A DNA stretch of 64,000 nt from CAZMGV01 sp964565925 (lineage in GTDB: Bacteria; JAGRBM01; JAHCIT01). Under the pieces are notes generated by a model. That model had not been told where the DNA came from, did no database searches, and saw only the letters and a list, made by a program, of their open reading frames with translations. Made by a program: the position numbers and the translations under genes. Where the stretch lies: assembly GCA_964565925.1 (NCBI GenBank), contig CAZMGV010000019.1, positions 1-64,000 on the forward strand, in the 5' to 3' direction. Numbering within the stretch: position 1 is the first letter of the stretch; each line of letters starts with the position of its first letter. This document shows, in pieces, positions 1-8,271 of this stretch.

Positions 1-104
1 TCACGGCCTACCGCCGGCCCCGCACCGCCGCCCTCCGCAAACCCTACCGCCGCGAAAAGCTCACCAGCCACCAGTTCCATGAGGAACTCGATCAGGTCGC
101 CTGA
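1..104 (+). CDS. C-terminal end of an unidentified protein (partial)
   Basis: Frame 3 is open from the window edge to a TGA at 102-104, directly followed by a second stop (TAG). The visible tail is about 33 residues, rich in Arg and Lys and ending HEELDQVA. The composition (basic, with a helical end) is compatible with a nucleic-acid-binding protein or a transposase tail, but nothing diagnostic is visible. I do not recognise the family. The call rests only on the open frame and the tandem stops just before the next gene. Confidence 0.35.
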   Translation, partial: TAYRRPRTAALRKPYRREKLTSHQFHEELDQVA

Positions 105-118
105 TAGAGGGTCGCCCT

Positions 119-1063
119 ATGCCAACGGCAACACATTTAAGAGATACGTTACTGATGAACCGTCACCTAAAGAACATGATCACCATTTCCTCACGCCAGG
201 ATGCGGTACCACGGGTCGGGATTTTGGTCGCTACACATGGAAACGAAACTGCCGGGTTCGCCGCGCTCGATGCCCTCCTCAGTGAGTTTATCATTAAGGG
301 CCGGCCCCTGCTGAAAGGTGAACTGTCCGTTGCCATTGGGAATCCTGAAGCGGTCGCCGCCGCAAAACGCCACTGCGGGCAGGATCTGAACCGCCTTTTC
401 GCGCCCATAAATGAGCTGGCCCGGGAAGGGCTCGTAGCGGTTGGTTCCGATTACAAACGATCGCTTGAACTACTCCCCTGGCTCAGAAGCCTCGACTATT
501 TTCTCGACCTCCATTCGGCCAACAAGCCGATCCCTCCTGTTGCGATCACGCTCGGACCTTCTGAAACCGCACTGCCTCTGCTGAACGGTTTTCCCATAGA
601 CACGGTTCTCTCCAACGCCGAACGGATTGTGACGGGATCGGCCATAGGAACGGTCACAGACGCCGACGGTATCGGTGTAGCAATTGAATGCGGGCAACAT
701 ACTCAGGCCGGAGGCATCGGCGGTAAAGTCGCGACTGAATGCGCGATGCGGTTCCTGGAGAATATCGGTCTAGCGGAATTCAGCGACCTTCCAGACAGAA
801 TGGCGCCACCAGTCATTGCCCCGCGCCTGCTCGCGGGGCTCAATTGCGTAAAGGCAGCCGATCCTGGCACCTTCCGTTGGAGCAAGAACTACTCAAACTG
901 GCAGGAACTTATCCCCGATGAACTCCTCGCCACTGATTTTCTCCAGGAATACCGCGCACCCGATGAACCAGGTCTGCTGATTCTATTCCCGACCCTGATC
1001 GAACACCTGCGGTCCGGCGAAACACGGGAAGCGTATACGATCGCACGGAAGGTGAAGATATGA
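119..1063 (+). CDS. Succinylglutamate desuccinylase/aspartoacylase family zinc amidohydrolase
   Basis: This is a zinc-dependent deacylase of the AstE/AspA superfamily, which cleaves N-acyl amino acids (aspartoacylase frees acetate from N-acetylaspartate). The zinc ligands are readable: THGNE at about residues 39-43 (His40, Glu43) and DLHSA with His132. The substrate-carboxylate motif DLNRLF is at about 89-94. A catalytic-Glu region, IECGQHT, lies near residue 190. At 314 residues the length is normal for the family. Three in-frame ATGs exist (119, 155, 176); homology to the family begins near residue 30, so the later starts are also possible. The stop overlaps the next gene by ATGA, so the two are translationally coupled. 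Exact substrate unknown. Confidence 0.82.
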   Translation: MPTATHLRDTLLMNRHLKNMITISSRQDAVPRVGILVATHGNETAGFAALDALLSEFIIKGRPLLKGELSVAIGNPEAVAAAKRHCGQDLNRLFAPINELAREGLVAVGSDYKRSLELLPWLRSLDYFLDLHSANKPIPPVAITLGPSETALPLLNGFPIDTVLSNAERIVTGSAIGTVTDADGIGVAIECGQHTQAGGIGGKVATECAMRFLENIGLAEFSDLPDRMAPPVIAPRLLAGLNCVKAADPGTFRWSKNYSNWQELIPDELLATDFLQEYRAPDEPGLLILFPTLIEHLRSGETREAYTIARKVKI

Positions 1064-1515
1064 CCCGAGCAATCAGCGACGTTTCGGGAAATGACAACCG
1101 TGAACCGGCGGTGATCCACGCCAGAGGTCTACTCATGAATGAGGGCGGCAGGATACTTGTCGTCAAAAACGGGACTTCCTGGGATCTCCCTGGTGGGACC
1201 GTCAAAGGGTTCAATGAAATGTACAGAAAGGTGGAAGATCTCTTTCGCGCCCAGACAGGGATTGAAGTGGCTGAAAAATCATTCCTGAGCATGTATCCGG
1301 CAGTAGAAGAGGACGAGGTCACCGTAGTGATCCATGAAGTCGGACTAGTTGATTTCTTCCCGGACACGGCCGGTACCGGGAGAACAGCACCACCTCAGAT
1401 TCGATTTATGGCGATCTCGGACTTCATTCTCCATAAGAATGCAAACCCGGCGGTAGCCCGCGCGCTTCATTCCTGGATCACGACAATGAACGAATTTGGG
1501 ATGCTGGAGGATTGA
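1060..1515 (+). CDS. Nudix-fold protein with a degenerate Nudix box
   Basis: The core WDLPGGTVKGFNE followed by about 14 residues and TGIEV has the outline of a Nudix box (GX5EX7REUXEEXGU). The acidic REUXEE stretch that binds metal is replaced by DLFRAQTGI, so the catalytic glutamates are missing. The N-terminal segment LLMNEGGRILVVKNG matches the usual Nudix first strands. At 151 residues it has normal Nudix length. It starts inside the stop codon of the amidohydrolase gene, so the two probably work together. It is more likely a sensor or binding partner than a pyrophosphatase. The family call is fair; the loss of activity is inferred from motif inspection. Confidence 0.6.
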   Translation: MTRAISDVSGNDNREPAVIHARGLLMNEGGRILVVKNGTSWDLPGGTVKGFNEMYRKVEDLFRAQTGIEVAEKSFLSMYPAVEEDEVTVVIHEVGLVDFFPDTAGTGRTAPPQIRFMAISDFILHKNANPAVARALHSWITTMNEFGMLED

Positions 1516-1723
1516 CCTTCCCCCCGAAAACCGGACCAGCCATTAAGTCAGAGATTCCAGATGCCAGGCGTCCCCCTCAAGTGGATATGTCCGCGTGACG
1601 CAGCACCGATTTATTCAATGAGTTAAGGTTAGCAAACCGTTAGCAAATGGACTGAACCCGCCGGAGTGTTTGTTGAACGGCGGAAACCAAACTCAGTCTA
1701 ACTACTTGTATTTATTAAGAGTT
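1516..1723. other. Non-coding stretch between the Nudix-like gene and tRNA-Ser
   Basis: No convincing reading frame. The stretch is more A/T-rich toward the tRNA and includes a tandem-like pair, gttagcaaaccgttagcaaa. Because it abuts the 3' end of a tRNA gene it is a place where integrative elements often attach, but no integrase and no duplicated tRNA 3' end is visible here. Confidence 0.4.
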
Positions 1724-1813
<90 letters not shown>

Positions 1814-1908
1814 GGGGTCTGTGCGGTCCGGGACCCGGGTGGCGGGGTCCGGACAGGACCCCCTCTATAGACACGCTCCGGCGGAAAGCCAAGGGGCGGA
1901 ATCCGGCC

Positions 1909-2838
1909 CTATTTGCCGAGCTTCTTACGGTAGAACTCCACCGTCCGGCCGAGTCCTTCGGGGACCTTCACCGACGGCTTCCAGCCCAGCTCTTTCATGA
2001 TCTTCGCCGGATCGATGACACTGCGGCGCTGTTCGCCGGCCTTGCCCTCGCCGTGCTTTTCGGCGCCCCGGTAGCCGCAGTGACGGGCCAGTTCGCGGTA
2101 AACAGTCACCACGTCGGTCTCGGTGGCCGTGCCGACATTGAAGATTCCATCGGCGCTTTTCGCCAGTGCAAGATCGTTCGCATTCACGACGTCGCCCACG
2201 TAAACGTAATCGCGCGTCTGGAGCCCGTCGCCGTTGATCACCGGCTCTCCGCCCGTGAGCATCTTCGTAATGAAGATCGCCACGACGCCCGCCTCGCCCA
2301 GGTGGTTCTGGCGCGGTCCGTAGACATTCGCGTACCGGAGTACCGTATAGCGGAACCGGTTCTGCCGGCCGTAGTAGTGCAGATACATCTCTGCCGTGAC
2401 CTTGCCGATGCCGTAAGGCGACTCGGGCCGTGTGGGGTGCGACTCGGGGGCGGGATAATGTTCCTGCTCACCGTATCCGGCGCCGCCGGAGCTCGCGAAA
2501 ATCACCCGCTTCGAACCGTGACGGGCCGCCTGCTCGAACAGGTTCACGCTGGCGAGGATGTTCTGCCGGGCGTCGTCGACCGGGTCCGATACCGAGTGTC
2601 GCACGTCGATCTGCGCCGCGTGGTGGTTCACCACCTCAGGCCGGAATTTCTTGAAGATTGCCTCGACCTTCGGGAAATCGCCCAGATCGGCGTGCTCGAA
2701 CGACGCCTTCGGGTTCAGGTTCTCGCGCTGCCCGGTAGAGAGGTTGTCCAGAACCAGCGGTTCGTGGCCCTGCTCCACGTACCGGTCCACCACCTGCGAT
2801 CCGATAAACCCTGCTCCGCCGGTAACGAGAATGCGCAT
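1909..2838 (-). CDS. NAD-dependent sugar epimerase, UDP-glucose 4-epimerase-like
   Basis: This is an extended short-chain dehydrogenase that acts on nucleotide sugars, probably interconverting UDP-glucose and UDP-galactose for surface polysaccharide. The N-terminal Rossmann motif is TGGAGFIGS (residues 6-14), the catalytic serine region FASSGG is near 116, and the YxxxK pair is Tyr142/Lys146 in YGIGK. A VYGPRQ segment follows, as in GalE-like enzymes. The ATG at 2838 is preferred because it places the Rossmann strand RILVTGG at the N-terminus; an upstream ATG at 2874 would add 12 unlike residues. It stands alone, divergent from the SDR gene at 2954. Substrate specificity cannot be read by eye. 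Confidence 0.85.
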   Translation of the reverse strand: MRILVTGGAGFIGSQVVDRYVEQGHEPLVLDNLSTGQRENLNPKASFEHADLGDFPKVEAIFKKFRPEVVNHHAAQIDVRHSVSDPVDDARQNILASVNLFEQAARHGSKRVIFASSGGAGYGEQEHYPAPESHPTRPESPYGIGKVTAEMYLHYYGRQNRFRYTVLRYANVYGPRQNHLGEAGVVAIFITKMLTGGEPVINGDGLQTRDYVYVGDVVNANDLALAKSADGIFNVGTATETDVVTVYRELARHCGYRGAEKHGEGKAGEQRRSVIDPAKIMKELGWKPSVKVPEGLGRTVEFYRKKLGK

Positions 2839-2953
2839 TGCGAAAGCTTTCCCCGGCTGGTGCCGGAACGCCATGTGTAACCAAGCAGCAGGGGATCATC
2901 AAACCCCTTGCCTTCCGGGCTGGATGGGGTTCTCCTCCCGCACGGAGGGGCCT

Positions 2954-3781
2954 ATGAAAACCCTGAAGAACAAGGTCGCAGTGGTGACGGGATCGGCAAG
3001 CGGCATCGGCAAAGCCGCCGCCATCGAGTTCGCCCGGAGCGGCATGGACGTTGCCCTCGCCGACGTGGACGAAAAGGGAATGGCTGCCGTGGCAACCGAG
3101 ATTCAGAAGATCGGCCGCCGGGCGATCTGCGTGAAGGTCGACGTTACGAAGAAGCCCGACATCGAGAATCTGCTGAAGCGTACGCTCGCGGAACTGGGTG
3201 GCGTTCATGTGGTCATGAACAACGCCGGTGTCACGGTCACCGGAAACGCCTGGGAAACCTCGGATGAGGACTGGAAGCGGGTGATCGATATCGATCTCTG
3301 GGGCGTGATCCACGGCTGCCGCGTGTTCGCGCCGGTGCTCGCCAAACAGGGCGAGGGGCATATCGTGAACACCGCGTCCGGCGCGGGGCTTATGGCCGTT
3401 CCCGGTATGGTCTCGTATACGACCGCGAAATTCGGCGTCGTGGGCCTTTCCGAAGGGTTCCGGTACGAGCTCGACAGCTATGGCGTTGGCGTCACTGTCG
3501 TCTGTCCGGGAGTGGTGAATACCAACATCATGAAGGCGGCCGAATACAAAGGCGGGTACGAAAGCCACAGGTCACAGATCGAAAAGATGGTGGAAGACCA
3601 GGGTGTTGCGCCCGAGAAACTAGCAAAGAAGATCGTCAAGGCGATCAAGGGCAACGAGCCCCAGGTGCTGATCGGACGTGAGGCCTACGCCATTTCCGCC
3701 ATGAAGAAAATGCCGATCGGCGTCGCCGACCGGCTCGGTAAGCTCATGGCCCGCGAAATAAAAAAACGGGCGGGCCGTTAG
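2954..3781 (+). CDS. Short-chain dehydrogenase/reductase (classical SDR)
   Basis: This is an NAD(P)-dependent oxidoreductase of unknown substrate. The cofactor motif TGSASGIG is at residues 12-19, NNAG at about 89-92, catalytic Ser142 in NTASG, and YTTAK with Tyr155/Lys159, followed by PG at about 180. At 275 residues it is standard length, with a short basic C-terminal tail (KKRAGR). The ATG at 2954 has a GGAGGGG ribosome site upstream; the longer open frame back to 2558 runs antisense to the epimerase and is not used. Cofactor contact LADVDE at 35-40 suggests NAD(H) preference (inference). Confidence 0.88.
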   Translation: MKTLKNKVAVVTGSASGIGKAAAIEFARSGMDVALADVDEKGMAAVATEIQKIGRRAICVKVDVTKKPDIENLLKRTLAELGGVHVVMNNAGVTVTGNAWETSDEDWKRVIDIDLWGVIHGCRVFAPVLAKQGEGHIVNTASGAGLMAVPGMVSYTTAKFGVVGLSEGFRYELDSYGVGVTVVCPGVVNTNIMKAAEYKGGYESHRSQIEKMVEDQGVAPEKLAKKIVKAIKGNEPQVLIGREAYAISAMKKMPIGVADRLGKLMAREIKKRAGR

Positions 3782-3796
3782 CCGCAACCCGTACGC

Positions 3797-4537
3797 TCAA
3801 TGCATCAAGTCGTCGAGCCCGTCGATCCTGACATCTCCGGGTTGCACCCGTTTTTTCTGTTTGCGAGGCATGTTTACCCACGGCTCAGAGAGCATCCGGT
3901 CCCTGATCTTCTGGGCGGAGATACGGGAGATGATTTCCGCCACTTCGTTCACAGCCGAAGGCGGAAGATCGTCGTACCCGAAGTCGGCGAAAAGCTGGAA
4001 CATGACGTAGGTGTAGCCGTCCTCCCAGTCTTCAAGCCGGAAGCTGCCCCACATCTCCACCACGTTCCCTTCCACGACACGCAAGTCGCAGATGTGGCCT
4101 GCCTCGTTGCAGATATAGTCCGCGTTCACGTTGATGTTCGCGAAGGGCCAGGGGACGTCAATGGAAACATTGATCAGGCGGCTGACAACGGGGTTTGCAG
4201 GATCGCGCACCTGCAGGACGGACGCTTTTTCCATCCGGTACATGAACTCGGGGAAATGCTCGACGTCGGTAAAAATATCCCATGCGCCCTGACTGGAGGC
4301 TTTCACCGCGCCGGCGGCGGTGATCATCACCAGCCCCTTGCTGCCCATGGGCGTACCCCACAACACGATCTTTCCGTCGCGTATCTGCTGCCTGAACTCC
4401 GGGCTGCCGATAACCGGTTTGCCGCCGCAACCTGCGGGCATCAGCAACAGCGTGAGAATCAACACGCTTCGTGTTCCCAGGGTCCTGCACATCCGGAACG
4501 GAGATTCAGTCGCAAGAAAGTTCGGATCGCAGTTCAT
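3797..4537 (-). CDS. Exported START/SRPBCC-like protein
   Basis: A hydrophobic segment (SVLILTLLLMPAGCGG, residues about 24-39) resembles a signal peptide with an imperfect lipobox (PAGC; Pro at -3 is unusual). The rest, with GAVKASSQGAWDIFTDVEHFPEFM and later WGSFRLE, is typical of SRPBCC/START-like hydrophobic-ligand folds. Start choice: the ATG at 4537 has a strong AGGAG site seven bases upstream and lies inside the 3' end of the acyltransferase gene, implying coupling. An internal ATG at 4492 would give a more conventional signal peptide but has no clear ribosome site. Its partner gene encodes an acyltransferase, so a lipid-binding role is a reasonable inference. Confidence 0.6.
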   Translation of the reverse strand: MNCDPNFLATESPFRMCRTLGTRSVLILTLLLMPAGCGGKPVIGSPEFRQQIRDGKIVLWGTPMGSKGLVMITAAGAVKASSQGAWDIFTDVEHFPEFMYRMEKASVLQVRDPANPVVSRLINVSIDVPWPFANINVNADYICNEAGHICDLRVVEGNVVEMWGSFRLEDWEDGYTYVMFQLFADFGYDDLPPSAVNEVAEIISRISAQKIRDRMLSEPWVNMPRKQKKRVQPGDVRIDGLDDLMH

Positions 4538-5330
4538 CCATCTTCTCCTGCATCCTCGAAATCACGAGTTGATAGGCCGCTTCCAGGGTCTTCTCCCTGC
4601 CGCGTATCCCCTTCAGTTCCTGTTTCAGATCGATCGGGTCCAGGGTTTCCATGATCGCTCGGGTCGGAATAACCGGAAACGGAATTCCGACCGGCAGCGT
4701 TTTCAGCCGGAATCGCTTGTTCAGACCAAGGAGGCTCGCGATCTTCGTTCCGCGACCGAATATTACCGCACCCTCATGAACGCCGGCGATCACCAGCGGG
4801 GAAATCCGGACCCCCGTATCCAGAGCGAGATGCAGAAAGCCTTTCCGCCCGGCAAAGTCGATGTGGCCGGCTTCCGAACTTGGGCGCGCCGCGTCCCAGT
4901 CGCCACCGGGAAAGACGGCGAGATCGATTCCGGCACCCAGCACTTCCCTCGCCTTTTCAGGACACGCGGGCACGCCTCCGATTCCGGGGACGATTGTACG
5001 GAATACAGGGACCTTGAAATTGATCTTGTGTGCAAGTCCCAGCAGCGGACGCGAACCAGCATACCGCTCCGTCCACGCATGAAGCATCAGAACAATATCG
5101 GGGACACCTCCAGCATTGTGGTTGCCGACCACCAGAACCGTATCGGCGGGGATCCGGTCCGCACCGCGCCATTCGCAACGGTAGTAGTCTGTGAAAACGA
5201 TTCTGGAGATTTCCCGGAACCCCTCGATCATCTGCGCGGAATAGTCGGGCGCAATTTCGCGAAGGCGCTGCATCTTTTCTGCATTGGCAGGACGGTGCTC
5301 CGGCGGCACTGTAGCGGCCTTTGAACTCAT
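4506..5330 (-). CDS. Lysophospholipid-type acyltransferase (PlsC-like fold)
   Basis: Probable acyl-CoA or acyl-ACP dependent acyltransferase. The block VVGNHNAGGVPDI carries the catalytic His, with Asp six residues on instead of the usual four. The FPGGDWDAARP block replaces the EGTRS motif, as in the NHSGG/FPGG-type branch often annotated as acyltransferase in lipid-metabolism clusters. Start at 5330 (MSSKAATV) has GGGAGAAG eight bases upstream; the longer frame to 5408 adds unsupported residues. It overlaps the START-like gene downstream by 32 bases. Acyl acceptor unknown. Confidence 0.75.
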   Translation of the reverse strand: MSSKAATVPPEHRPANAEKMQRLREIAPDYSAQMIEGFREISRIVFTDYYRCEWRGADRIPADTVLVVGNHNAGGVPDIVLMLHAWTERYAGSRPLLGLAHKINFKVPVFRTIVPGIGGVPACPEKAREVLGAGIDLAVFPGGDWDAARPSSEAGHIDFAGRKGFLHLALDTGVRISPLVIAGVHEGAVIFGRGTKIASLLGLNKRFRLKTLPVGIPFPVIPTRAIMETLDPIDLKQELKGIRGREKTLEAAYQLVISRMQEKMDELRSELSCD

Positions 5331-5356
5331 GGCAGCAACTTCTCCCGTGCCGATGG

Positions 5357-5917
5357 TTATTTCTGGAAAGCGGTTTTCACCTGGTTGTTGCAGTCGACAC
5401 CGAACCACGCCATGAGCATGATTCCGCTCGGCCGTCTCAGGGACGTCGGCCCCATATAGATTCCGGGCGAGACTTCGCGAAGTTCGTCCCAGGTCGGCTT
5501 TTCCCAGCTCGGGTTTTCGGGAACGTCGAAATCCAGGGTAATTGTCTTGCGGCCGTCGTAGAGGGATTTGGCGATGGCGACATTAAACGGGAACGCATCC
5601 TGGATCCCCCAGAGCCGTAGGCGGTTGAACCCGGTACCGGTTCTGGCGTCTTTTGGTCTGAAACTCTTGCCAGCCCACACGAAGTCTGGCTCCGCCGACT
5701 TGCGCGAGACATAGCTGCCGATGAATGAAAGCGGCCCGGAACTGAACAGGTGCGGGGCAAGACCCCGGCCGTGAGGATCGCCATATAAACCCTCGATCGA
5801 GGTGGGTTCCATCGCGTTGTAGTAGATCGCCCTCAGTTCGTCCGATGTGCGGCCGAACATGTTTTCCAGCGTCAAAACTTCCTTGTTTGCGATTCGAACG
5901 GTTGCCTGCGTTGCCAT
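5357..5917 (-). CDS. Uncharacterised protein, paralogue 1 of a tandem pair
   Basis: 186 residues of unknown function, similar to the product of the neighbouring gene at 5947. Shared landmarks in order: WAGKSF (about 81), TGFNRLRL (about 95), a FPF segment, DGRKTI, LDFDVPENP, then DELREVSPGIYMGP near 148. No signal peptide or membrane segment is visible. The DELREV-PGI-MG ending resembles a broad group of small uncharacterised proteins in proteobacteria and actinobacteria that may have a lipocalin-like barrel (from memory, not searched). AGGAGA lies seven bases before the start. The pair is divergent from a TetR gene across a 33-bp palindrome, so it is likely the regulated target. Confidence 0.7.
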   Translation of the reverse strand: MATQATVRIANKEVLTLENMFGRTSDELRAIYYNAMEPTSIEGLYGDPHGRGLAPHLFSSGPLSFIGSYVSRKSAEPDFVWAGKSFRPKDARTGTGFNRLRLWGIQDAFPFNVAIAKSLYDGRKTITLDFDVPENPSWEKPTWDELREVSPGIYMGPTSLRRPSGIMLMAWFGVDCNNQVKTAFQK

Positions 5918-5946
5918 TGGGATCTCTCCTCTTTCTTTCGTTTTGC

Positions 5947-6543
5947 TTACTTCACAACATCCGTCTGAACGGAATAAGGCGGGTTGATGTGGCGGTTCGT
6001 GTCGATGCCGAACCAGGCGAGCTGCCGGTGCTTGCCGAGAATGATGAAGAAGACCGGACCCATGAAGATTCCGGAAGAGACTTCCCGCAGCTCATCCACG
6101 CACGCGCGTTCGCCCGGCGGGTTGTCGATGATGTCGTAGTCGAGATGGATGCAGTCGCGTCCGTCGATCACCGACTGCTTGATGGAGGTGATGAACGGAA
6201 AACCCGTCATCAGACCCGCCAGACGCAGCCGGTTGTAGCCGGTTCCGCGCGTGTCGCTCGCGGACTGGAAGCTCTTGCCCGCCCAGGGGAACGTATCGGT
6301 CCGCGCCCACTGCCGCAGCCGAGCGGCCCGTTCTCCGTGCGAGTCCATGAATCGCAGCGCCATGCCCCGGCACACCGGATGCCCGTCGAGCGGGGTCAGC
6401 GACACCGGTTCCGGCGCGCTCCGGTACAGGGATAACAGCTCAGGCCATTCAAGCTGGTCGAGGTCATCCAGACCAATTTGACGGCTGGCCGACGGCACAA
6501 CGGATTGGGTGACTTCGCGAACGGCGGACATGGATCGTTTCAT
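5947..6543 (-). CDS. Uncharacterised protein, paralogue 2 of a tandem pair
   Basis: 198 residues, homologous to the gene at 5357: the same run of motifs is present (WAGKSF, TGYNRLRLAG, FPF, DGRDCIHLDYDI, then DELREVSSGIFMGP). It has a longer and different N-terminus containing LSLYRSAPEPVSLTPLDGHP. The ATG at 6543 has GGAGAG 6-7 bases upstream. It is the first gene of the minus-strand pair, 29 bases ahead of its paralogue, and its promoter region holds the palindrome at 6584. Function unknown; duplication followed by divergence is the simplest reading. Confidence 0.7.
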   Translation of the reverse strand: MKRSMSAVREVTQSVVPSASRQIGLDDLDQLEWPELLSLYRSAPEPVSLTPLDGHPVCRGMALRFMDSHGERAARLRQWARTDTFPWAGKSFQSASDTRGTGYNRLRLAGLMTGFPFITSIKQSVIDGRDCIHLDYDIIDNPPGERACVDELREVSSGIFMGPVFFIILGKHRQLAWFGIDTNRHINPPYSVQTDVVK

Positions 6544-6583
6544 CTCAGGCTCTCCTCAATAAGTCGTATTTGCGGACTCGATA

Positions 6584-6616
6584 CAGTGAGACAATAAAGT
6601 ACTTATTGCCTCACTG
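6584..6616. promoter_or_regulatory. 33-bp near-perfect palindrome, probable TetR operator
   Basis: The arms CAGTGAGACAATAA (6584-6597) and TTATTGCCTCACTG (6603-6616) are reverse complements at 13 of 14 positions, with a five-base centre. It lies between the divergent paralogue pair and the TetR gene at 6707. Two further TTGTCTC half-sites follow on the plus strand at 6629-6635 and 6637-6643, repeating the arm sequence. The position and symmetry fit autoregulation by the adjacent TetR protein (inference). Confidence 0.7.
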
Positions 6617-6706
6617 TCAATACATTTTTTGTCTCTTTGTCTCATTCGGGCTATAAGCCTTTATCAAGAAGGCAGCCGTTATGGCCCGCAATTCTTAAGG
6701 AGCCCG

Positions 6707-7330
6707 ATGGACGTTCAATCCGCGCAATCAACCAGAGAGCTTCTGGAGTCCCTCCGGGAAGCCATCGGCCTGCAGCCGATGGCGCCGGAAATGGGCCCGA
6801 TTCTGGACGCCACCGGGCGGTGCATCGCCCGGTTCGGAGTCAGCCGCATGACTGCTGCCGACGTCTGCGCCGAAGCGGGTATCTCGCGTGCGACGTTCTA
6901 CCGGCGGGTCGAATCGGCGCCGCAGATCGTCGCACTTTATCTGCTCCGGGAGATGTATGGCCTTACCAACCAGCTGGTCGCCGGACTTCAGCCGCCGGTC
7001 ACACCCGAGAAGGTCGCCAGTGGTCTGCTGGCGGCTTATCAGCTCGTGAGCTCCAACCAGGCGATCGCGAAGATAATCGAGACGGAACCGGAACTGGTGG
7101 GCGGTCTGCTGCTCAGACATTCCGGGAATCTGGTTCCGCTCGCCACCGGCGCCATCGTCACCGTGCTCAAGCGGGGCGTCACCGACGGCACTTTGCGGAA
7201 AGTGAACCCCCAGCTCACGGCCGAATGGCTGAGCCGGCTGTTTATCTCTCTGCTCACGACGCCGCCGTCTACAAAGAATATCGAAGCGTATATTCACGAA
7301 CTGGTCGTACCTTGGCTGCAGCCCGCCTAA
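6707..7330 (+). CDS. TetR/AcrR family transcriptional regulator
   Basis: An N-terminal helix-turn-helix is readable as FGVSRMTAADVCAEAG followed by ISRATFYRR (residues about 42-67), the classical TetR recognition helix region ending TFYRRV. The remaining C-terminal two-thirds is helical and would hold an unknown ligand. The ATG at 6707 has AAGGAG six bases upstream; upstream in-frame codons from 6629 fall within the operator half-sites and are not used. It is divergent from the duplicated unknown genes and probably represses both them and itself through the palindrome at 6584. Confidence 0.85.
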   Translation: MDVQSAQSTRELLESLREAIGLQPMAPEMGPILDATGRCIARFGVSRMTAADVCAEAGISRATFYRRVESAPQIVALYLLREMYGLTNQLVAGLQPPVTPEKVASGLLAAYQLVSSNQAIAKIIETEPELVGGLLLRHSGNLVPLATGAIVTVLKRGVTDGTLRKVNPQLTAEWLSRLFISLLTTPPSTKNIEAYIHELVVPWLQPA

Positions 7331-7546
7331 GAACCGGGCCAAACTGACCATCCGGAACCCCAAGTGCCCGGTTTGGAACTATCCCGGGTGATGCAGCTCA
7401 CCAATGACGTCAGGTTACTTCCCCTTAACTCTTGTCGTTTCAGCAACTTAGACCCATAATACAAATAGCGCTGTCCCATGCGTGCCTGACCTCTGAACCG
7501 GAAATGGTTTACGGGCCGGGTGCGGGTTAATGGGCGACGGAACAGC

Positions 7547-8263
7547 ATGGTACGAAGAATCTCCAATATTTCAGCGGTAGCGGGGTGTCTGACCTTGGCG
7601 GCAGCGTTTGCGCTGGCCCCGGTGACGCCCGCGCGCGCCGAAATCTATATGTGGCGCGACGCCCGCGGCGTGATCCACTTCAGCGACCGTCGGCAGAACG
7701 ACAACTACCACCGCAAGGCACCGGGGAAGCTCGAAACGCTGCCCGAAAAGAATACCAAAGTCGCATCGGCACAGACGAACCGTTCGCCGCTCGCCGAGAT
7801 CGATCATGCGGTGCTGAATCAGTGGGTCATGAAATACGCCGACGAATTCGGCGTCGATCCGGATCTGGTCCGCGCCGTGATTCACGCCGAGAGCGACTAC
7901 AACTACATGGCTGTATCGCGCACCGGTGCCATGGGGCTCATGCAGCTCATGCCGGGAACAGCCGATCATGTGGGTGTCGATGACGCCTTCGATCCGCAGC
8001 TGAACGTACGTGGCGGGACGAAGTACCTTGCCATGATGCTCGACCGGTTCCAGAACAACACGAAGCTCGCCGTGGCCGCCTACAACGCCGGTCCTGAAAA
8101 CGTGGTCAAATACCGGGGTATCCCCCCGTTCGACGAAACGCGCGCATACGTGAAACGCGTAATGCTCCTTTTCGAAACCTACCGTCAGCAGCGGTTATGG
8201 GCGTCGGCCCTCAGTAACGGCGGCGAAAAGACCCTGACCGCCACCACGACACCCGAACCCTGA
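7547..8263 (+). CDS. Lytic transglycosylase (SLT domain) with N-terminal DUF4124
   Basis: A periplasmic murein-cleaving enzyme. A signal peptide (MVRRIS... ending TPARA) is followed by a short DUF4124-like segment, EIYMWRDARGVIHFSDRR. The goose-type lysozyme/SLT domain begins near residue 95: VRAVIHAESDYNY holds the catalytic Glu (AES), then GAMGLMQLMPGTA and AAYNAGPENV, all diagnostic of family 1 transglycosylases. The start at 7547 is chosen because it begins the signal peptide; GTG at 7520 is a longer alternative. The next gene starts eight bases after its stop, so the two likely share a transcript. Confidence 0.9.
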   Translation: MVRRISNISAVAGCLTLAAAFALAPVTPARAEIYMWRDARGVIHFSDRRQNDNYHRKAPGKLETLPEKNTKVASAQTNRSPLAEIDHAVLNQWVMKYADEFGVDPDLVRAVIHAESDYNYMAVSRTGAMGLMQLMPGTADHVGVDDAFDPQLNVRGGTKYLAMMLDRFQNNTKLAVAAYNAGPENVVKYRGIPPFDETRAYVKRVMLLFETYRQQRLWASALSNGGEKTLTATTTPEP

Positions 8264-8271
8264 GAGGACGC

